From assembly GCF_000429985.1 (NCBI RefSeq), contig NZ_AUCX01000018.1, forward strand, positions 50,200 through 114,199: a stretch of DNA of 64,000 nt, read 5' to 3'. Shown one piece after another: positions 60,099 to 64,000 of this stretch; the stretch's first letter is position 1, and every line of letters begins with the position of its first letter. This DNA is from Maridesulfovibrio bastinii DSM 16055. Its GTDB lineage: Bacteria > Desulfobacterota > Desulfovibrionia > Desulfovibrionales > Desulfovibrionaceae. The notes under the pieces were generated by a model. The model ran no database searches, was not told where the DNA came from, and saw nothing but the letters and a program-made list of their open reading frames with translations. Both the position numbers and the translations under genes were made by a program.

Positions 60099-61286
60099 TT
60101 AGTCTTCCTTGCGGATTTCTTCATCTGTCAGGTAGCATGCCGGGTCCTGAGCCCAGATATCATCATAGTAGGCTTCCGCGCGGGCACGGAAGTTACCGCC
60201 GCATATCTTGAGATAGCGACACTTGGCGCAGCGTCCGCCGACATACTGTTTTTTATCTTTAAGTTTGTGCAGCAGCTCAATATTCTCATCAGTCCAGATT
60301 TCAGAGAAAGGACGTTCGAGAACATTGCCGAAGGTATGGTTACGCCAGAACTGGTCTGCGTGAACCTGTCCGTCCCATGAAATACAGCCTATTCCACGAC
60401 CGGAGTTGTTGCCTTCATTGAACTGTAGAAGTTTGAGAACTTCTTCCGCACGTTTGGGGTCTTCTTTAAGCAGGCGCAGATAAACGAGAGGGCCGTCAGC
60501 ATGGTTGTCAACAGTAAGAACTTCTTTGGGATGTCCTGCATCGAAAAGGGCTCTTGTTTCATCCATGATGAGGTTGACCACTTTGCGGGTTTCTGCATGG
60601 TCCAGATCTTCCTTAATCAGTTCTGAGCCGCGGCCCGAATAGACAAGGTGGTAGAAACAGACACGGGGAACTTCCATATCTTTGAGGATCTGAAAAATGG
60701 TAGGTACTTCAACCCAGTTGCGTTTGTTGATTGTAAAGCGCAGACCTACTTTGAGTCCTTCGGCCTTACAGTTTTCAACGCCTTCAAGGGCTTTTTTAAA
60801 AGCACCGGGAACTCCGCGGAATTTGTCGTGTGTTTCTTCTCCGCCATCAAGGGAGATACCAACATAAGACAGTCCTACTTCTTTAAGTTCCTTTGCTTTT
60901 TCTTTGGTAATCAGAGTTCCGTTAGTTGATATAACGGCTCTCATACCTTTACCGACAGCATAATGGGCCAGTTCCACGAGGTCTTTGCGTACGAGCGGTT
61001 CTCCACCGGAGAAGAGCATTACCGGAGCGCCGAATTGTGCAAGGTCGTCTATAAGTGTTTTTGCCTGAGGTGTTGAAATTTCATCAACTCCGTCAGGGTC
61101 GACAGCCTGAGCATAACAATGCACACACTTCAGATTACATCTGCGTGTCATGTTCCAGACTACAACAGGTTTTTTATCTTCAGAGAACTGCAGCAGGTGA
61201 GAGGGCAGTTTTCCAGAATCACGGCCATAACGCAGAACATCAGAAGATTCGACTGCATCACAGTAAAGTTTTGAAATACCTATCAT
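60099..61286 (-). CDS. ahbC: 12,18-didecarboxysiroheme deacetylase AhbC (radical SAM, NirJ-like)
   Basis: Removes two acetate side chains to give Fe-coproporphyrin III. The 395-aa protein has the start MIGISKLYCDAVESSDVLRY-type motif (short form ISKLYC), LPSHLLQFS, the radical SAM motif CNLKCVHC (C50, C54, C57) and a C-terminal cluster CAKCRYLKICGG. It is first in the ahb operon. GAGGA lies 7 nt before the ATG. The alternative assignment, NirJ of heme d1 synthesis, is unlikely because no other nir gene is present. Confidence 0.88.
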   Translation of the reverse strand: MIGISKLYCDAVESSDVLRYGRDSGKLPSHLLQFSEDKKPVVVWNMTRRCNLKCVHCYAQAVDPDGVDEISTPQAKTLIDDLAQFGAPVMLFSGGEPLVRKDLVELAHYAVGKGMRAVISTNGTLITKEKAKELKEVGLSYVGISLDGGEETHDKFRGVPGAFKKALEGVENCKAEGLKVGLRFTINKRNWVEVPTIFQILKDMEVPRVCFYHLVYSGRGSELIKEDLDHAETRKVVNLIMDETRALFDAGHPKEVLTVDNHADGPLVYLRLLKEDPKRAEEVLKLLQFNEGNNSGRGIGCISWDGQVHADQFWRNHTFGNVLERPFSEIWTDENIELLHKLKDKKQYVGGRCAKCRYLKICGGNFRARAEAYYDDIWAQDPACYLTDEEIRKED

Positions 61287-61486
61287 TTAAAATTCCTCGC
61301 TAGCCTTTTCAAACGTTTAAAAAATTTGAAAGGCCAGGTTGCCGGTTTGCAATTGTATTAATTCAGTCCGGAATAAATCCGGTTGATTCATCCGTGTCCA
61401 TTTTAACCCGCAGGTTAACGTGGACTTTGGAGGTATCATAAATGGACTTCGGGGGAAAGCCGAAACCCCCATGAAATTTTAGCCAG
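61287..61486 (-). promoter_or_regulatory. Structured 5' leader of the ahb operon
   Basis: A 200-nt leader between the predicted start near 61486 and ahbC. On the minus strand it has a GGGGG/CCCCC stem (61451-61470), two copies of AAGTCCA (61443-61449 and 61421-61427) that can each pair with one downstream TGGAC (61396-61400), and a TTAACC/GGTTAA stem (61403-61418). A CCGGA/TCCGG stem (61368-61382) and a TTTCAAA/TTTGAAA stem beside the ribosome site (about 61307-61331) follow. Competing pairings suggest a switch; the signal is unknown. Confidence 0.45.
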
Positions 61487-61492
61487 AGCCTT

Positions 61493-61520
61493 AGGATATG
61501 ACTTGTTGCAGGGATGTCAA
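61493..61520 (-). promoter_or_regulatory. Promoter of the ahb operon
   Basis: On the minus strand TTGACA (61515-61520), a 16-nt spacer and TATCCT (61493-61498). Confidence 0.55.
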
Positions 61521-61577
61521 TGCCGCATAAAACATAGCTTCAGGTAAAAACATCCTTAACAGGTGGGGTATGATTTG

Positions 61578-61616
61578 AAAAGTGCCGGATCATGAAGCTG
61601 ATCCGGCACTTTTTTT
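61578..61616. terminator. Terminator at the end of the OmpA-lipoprotein gene
   Basis: A 15-bp stem, AAAAGTGCCGGATCA with TGATCCGGCACTTTT, has a 6-nt loop. The plus strand ends in a run of seven Ts and the minus strand in TTTTC, so it works best in the plus direction. It abuts the stop codon of the minus-strand gene. Confidence 0.85.
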
Positions 61617-62757
61617 ATGACGATAATGTGATTTGAACCCTGCGGTTGAATTGCTTATTGTATTCCGATGTATCAGGTACCAGCGGCTGTGTTGAGCCTA
61701 CACCACGGGTAATCAGTCGGTCCGGCGATATCATAAAGTTATCGATAAGATATTTTTTGACTGCTTCCGCGCGGTCCTTACTCAACTTCATGTTAAATTC
61801 TTTAGAGGCATCACTATCTGTATGACCAGTGATAGTTACCTTTTTATCTTTTAATTTTTGCCCGTTAAGAGCTTTACCCAACTCATTTAAAATAGGAAGA
61901 GATTTTGGATCTATTGTAGATTCACTCTTATCAAATTGAATAGCGAGGTTGATTGAAGGCTGCTTTTCAGGTTGCGGCAGAGCTGCAGGTTTGAGAACGG
62001 TATTCTCGCTTTCAAGTGTTTTAAATTCTTTAGGTTGCGGTTCTTCCTGCTGCTGATATGAAAGGACCTGCTCTTTCTGCTCCTGCTCGGCTTTCTGCAT
62101 TGCTGCTGTCAATGCGGATGTCATACCGGCAGAAGAGGACTCGAATAAAGCCCACGATGTCAGCGGAACAGCCATGTTGCCGGAAATAGCCTGAGTTATG
62201 CTGTAAAGTGCGGAATCCGGCATACGATGCGTGCGTTTGAAAACTATAAAATCATCATCCATTCTTTTATCTATTCTGCCGGATTGCTCAAAGGAGCAAA
62301 GCATCTGTCCATGCTGTGTTTCGTATATTTTTACCTGAATTGTCAAAGCAGAGCTGTCTACTGTGTGACCGAGGTACAGATATGGAACGAAGCCGACAAT
62401 AAGAAGGTCATAACCTCTGTTGCGGGCTGTAAAAAGAGCATCTTCAAGCCCTCTGTAGGCTAGATTGTCATCATAGACCATTGAAGGAAAAAGTTGCAGT
62501 CCGGTCCAGTTTTCCCAGACCAGCTTTCCGATCTGTTGACCCCAGAATCTGCCGTTGGGGATACCCTGTGTTACATGATACGGATAGAAAAGAGCTGAAA
62601 GTGGTTTGTAGTGCGGTTTTTGCGGACGAGTGTAAACCATTAGTCTGGATAGTTCCACTGCACTGTCTTCATAATATATTGATTGAGTCGCTAGTTGGGG
62701 CTCAAAATGGGTGCAGGAAACCAGAAACAATGCAAGCAGGATAATAATTTTTTTCAT
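61615..62757 (-). CDS. OmpA-family lipoprotein
   Basis: A 380-aa protein with a lipoprotein signal (MKKIIILLALFLVSC; lipobox LVSC, Cys at about 15). The central part (about 20-220) is unrecognised and is followed by a Q/E-rich linker (about 222-270). The C-terminal OmpA-like peptidoglycan-binding domain has ITGHTDSDASKEFNMKLSKD and RGVGSTQPLVP. It probably ties the outer membrane to peptidoglycan. The ribosome site is weak (GGAAA). No partner genes are adjacent. Confidence 0.88.
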   Translation of the reverse strand: MKKIIILLALFLVSCTHFEPQLATQSIYYEDSAVELSRLMVYTRPQKPHYKPLSALFYPYHVTQGIPNGRFWGQQIGKLVWENWTGLQLFPSMVYDDNLAYRGLEDALFTARNRGYDLLIVGFVPYLYLGHTVDSSALTIQVKIYETQHGQMLCSFEQSGRIDKRMDDDFIVFKRTHRMPDSALYSITQAISGNMAVPLTSWALFESSSAGMTSALTAAMQKAEQEQKEQVLSYQQQEEPQPKEFKTLESENTVLKPAALPQPEKQPSINLAIQFDKSESTIDPKSLPILNELGKALNGQKLKDKKVTITGHTDSDASKEFNMKLSKDRAEAVKKYLIDNFMISPDRLITRGVGSTQPLVPDTSEYNKQFNRRVQITLSS

Positions 62758-63043
62758 TTTTGAAATTTCCGGTTGAAGTTATCCAGAAGTCTGATTTTTG
62801 ACATGACAATATTCTGTCAGGAAATAAGCAAATTTTATGCCGTATTCAAGTTAGAAATTGCATGTTGGGGGCAATACTTATTTTTAAAGTATCATATTGT
62901 ATTGCAGTGAAACGAAAAATATCTGGTCTGTTTTTCAAAATAAAATGACAGCAATAACTGAAATTGTTTTGCTGTCAGATATTTTTTAAAACTATACAGA
63001 TTAGGATAAAATTTGAGGAATAAACAAAAATGAAAAGACAATT

Positions 63044-63385
63044 CTATTGTAGAAATCTTGTCGGGGCAGGGGCCGTCTGTATAGAGTTGAGTATCTGCTC
63101 ACGTGATTGAATCAGGCTTTCTTTAAGTTCAAGTCGCCTTTGTATAGAAAGTCTTTTAAATTCGGGTTTTGATGTCAGTTCTATCAGCTGAGCCATTTCT
63201 ATTTTAACCCGCTCAATCTGGATAAGGACTTCACTTTCCGGATGGCAGATATGAGTGCAGGCTTCAGCGAGTTCTGTAATTTCGTTAGCCATTTTAAGGA
63301 AATTTCCGGGCTGGACTTCTCTAACCGTATTTATTTTTTTTTTGATGGTATTAAATGTATTCTCCAGCCAGTCTTTTATTTTCAT
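63044..63385 (-). CDS. Small helical protein of unknown function
   Basis: I do not recognise this 113-aa protein. It is charged and predicted mostly helical, with a coiled-coil-like second half (EVLIQIERVKIEMAQLIELT and RRLELKESLIQSREQIL), no signal peptide and no membrane span. It contains two cysteines (ACTHICH). GGAG lies 5 nt before the ATG, which supports expression. It stands alone, with 286 bp to the lipoprotein gene. Confidence 0.65.
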   Translation of the reverse strand: MKIKDWLENTFNTIKKKINTVREVQPGNFLKMANEITELAEACTHICHPESEVLIQIERVKIEMAQLIELTSKPEFKRLSIQRRLELKESLIQSREQILNSIQTAPAPTRFLQ

Positions 63386-63637
63386 ATTCTCTCCGTAGAT
63401 ATGATGCCTTTATGGATGCGCCTTTTTAAGGATAATGATTTATCTCTATAAGATATAAAAGCTTTTTATTAACGTAAAGCTGAATAATCGTCTGTAGAGC
63501 TTAAAAATAAATAGATATTAATTTTTTACCGCTATTACAGCATATTGATGCTTAATATTTTTTATCTGAATTAAAATGGCAACAGCATACAGATTGACTG
63601 AGGCGGCTGTAGTAATGTTTTGTGCGGCATTATCGAT
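63386..63637. other. Intergenic region before the terminator
   Basis: AT-rich with no ORF that can be supported. It presumably holds the promoter of the small minus-strand gene. Confidence 0.45.
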
Positions 63638-63677
63638 GAAAAAGTCCCGCTTCATGTCATGGAGCGGGACTTTTTCT
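63638..63677. terminator. Bidirectional terminator beside the IS end
   Basis: AAAAAGTCCCGCT pairs with AGCGGGACTTTTT across an 11-nt loop. It has no matching gene immediately upstream on either strand, so it may belong to a gene beyond the insertion sequence. Confidence 0.88.
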
Positions 63678-63678
63678 T

Positions 63679-63881
63679 ATGCGGCACGTTGTCAAGCACC
63701 CCGCTAATTCTGATTTTATGTTTTCGTAGGCCGCATTCATCCCTCACCTTGCGGTGCAATTAATTGATATTCCTTTTCTTATTCGTGCTCAGCGGCACCA
63801 AGTACCGATTCGGTACCAAATCAATTTAGGATCGCCATTTTTATTTCGTTGTCAAAGCAACCAAAAGCCCCTCGCGATCCG
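63679..63881 (-). ncRNA. Candidate guide (bridge/seek) RNA region in IS110/IS1111 3' end
   Basis: A non-coding stretch 3' of a partial transposase with many stems. On the plus strand these are GGATCGC/GCGATCC (63829-63835, 63874-63880), GTACCG-ATT-CGGTAC (63802-63816), CACC-TTGC-GGTG (63745-63756, a GCAA tetraloop on the minus strand) and ATGCGGC/GCCGCAT (63679-63685, 63730-63736). Elements of the IS1111 group carry their guide RNA downstream of the transposase gene. The RNA boundaries and function are inference. Confidence 0.4.
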
Positions 63882-64000
63882 TTATACTGCCTTAGTTGGA
63901 ATACTGAGTTTCCAAAGTAAAGCAGCAAGTTTTCGAGCAAGTGCAGCAATTGCCTTTTGGGGTACTCCATGCTTGCTCAAGATTCTGTTGTAAAATTCTT
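63882..64000 (-). CDS. IS110/IS1111-family transposase, C-terminal fragment at right edge
   Basis: The last 38 codons of a minus-strand gene that enters from beyond position 64000 and stops at TAA (63882-63884). The tail has FYNRILSKHGVPQKAIAALA followed by RKLAALLWKL, which resembles the conserved C-terminus of IS110-family DEDD transposases (aromatic-Y start, K-A-x-x-A-x-A-R-K-L). Whether the element is intact cannot be seen. The host is probably carrying an insertion next to the terminator at 63638-63677. Confidence 0.65.
   Translation of the reverse strand, partial: EFYNRILSKHGVPQKAIAALARKLAALLWKLSIPTKAV

Larger units (their letters stand above)
63679..64000 (-). mobile_element. Probable IS110/IS1111-family insertion sequence, right end
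   Basis: Comprises the transposase tail and its structured 3' flank. The exact element boundary is not visible; it is likely between 63678 and about 63740, next to the bidirectional terminator. IS110-family elements have no long terminal inverted repeats and make no large target duplication, so the edge cannot be read from a single end. Confidence 0.5.

Noticed and set aside
63754..63993. 79-codon plus ORF near the right edge
   Set aside because: It is antisense to the transposase tail and its structured flank.

Overview
The window looks like the chromosome of a sulfate-reducing deltaproteobacterium of the Desulfovibrio / Maridesulfovibrio type. Three things suggest this: an Ahb (siroheme-dependent) heme pathway with hemB inside the cluster, the futalosine menaquinone genes mqnE-mqnC-mqnA with a divergent mqnD, and a moderately AT-rich sequence with the gene style of that group. 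This placement is inference from gene content; no database search was possible.

1-3.4 kb (minus strand): dus, cheV and a ClC-type anion transporter cut by the left edge. 3.5-35 kb (plus strand): a nearly complete translation/transcription supercluster. It runs tRNA-Thr(TGT), Tyr, Gly, Thr(GGT), tuf, rpmG, tRNA-Trp, secE, nusG, rplKAJL, rpoBC, rpsLG, fusA, then the S10/spc block from rpsJ to secY and map, and finally the alpha block rpmJ-rpsM-rpsK-rpsD-rpoA-rplQ. Strong terminators after fusA and rplQ and structured leaders (before rplK, rplJ, rpoB, rpsJ, rpmJ) divide it into transcription units.

35-44 kb: a LysR regulator, the mqn genes with palindromes at both divergent promoters, two EamA-family exporters, a small zinc-ribbon protein and a DarP/YjgA-like ribosome-associated protein. 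44-48 kb: an Lrp/AsnC regulator followed by bifunctional putA, probably a regulator-target pair. 48-56 kb: a methyl-accepting chemotaxis protein with a cysteine-rich PAS domain, an Mla-type lipid transport operon (STAS-MlaE fusion, MlaF, MlaD, PqiC-like lipoprotein), and a PAS-GGDEF diguanylate cyclase.

56-61.5 kb: a DUF445 membrane protein, then the minus-strand cluster ahbC-hemB-ahbD-ahbA/B-rpe. Together ahbC, ahbD and ahbA/B convert siroheme to heme, and hemB makes porphobilinogen at the start of the same pathway. A promoter and a 200-nt structured leader with alternative pairings lie ahead of ahbC. 61.6-64 kb: an OmpA-type lipoprotein, a small unknown protein, a bidirectional terminator, and the last 38 codons of a probable IS110/IS1111-family transposase. 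Its 3' non-coding region is rich in stems and is a candidate guide (bridge/seek) RNA locus. The IS end and the ahb and rpsJ leaders are the most interesting items.
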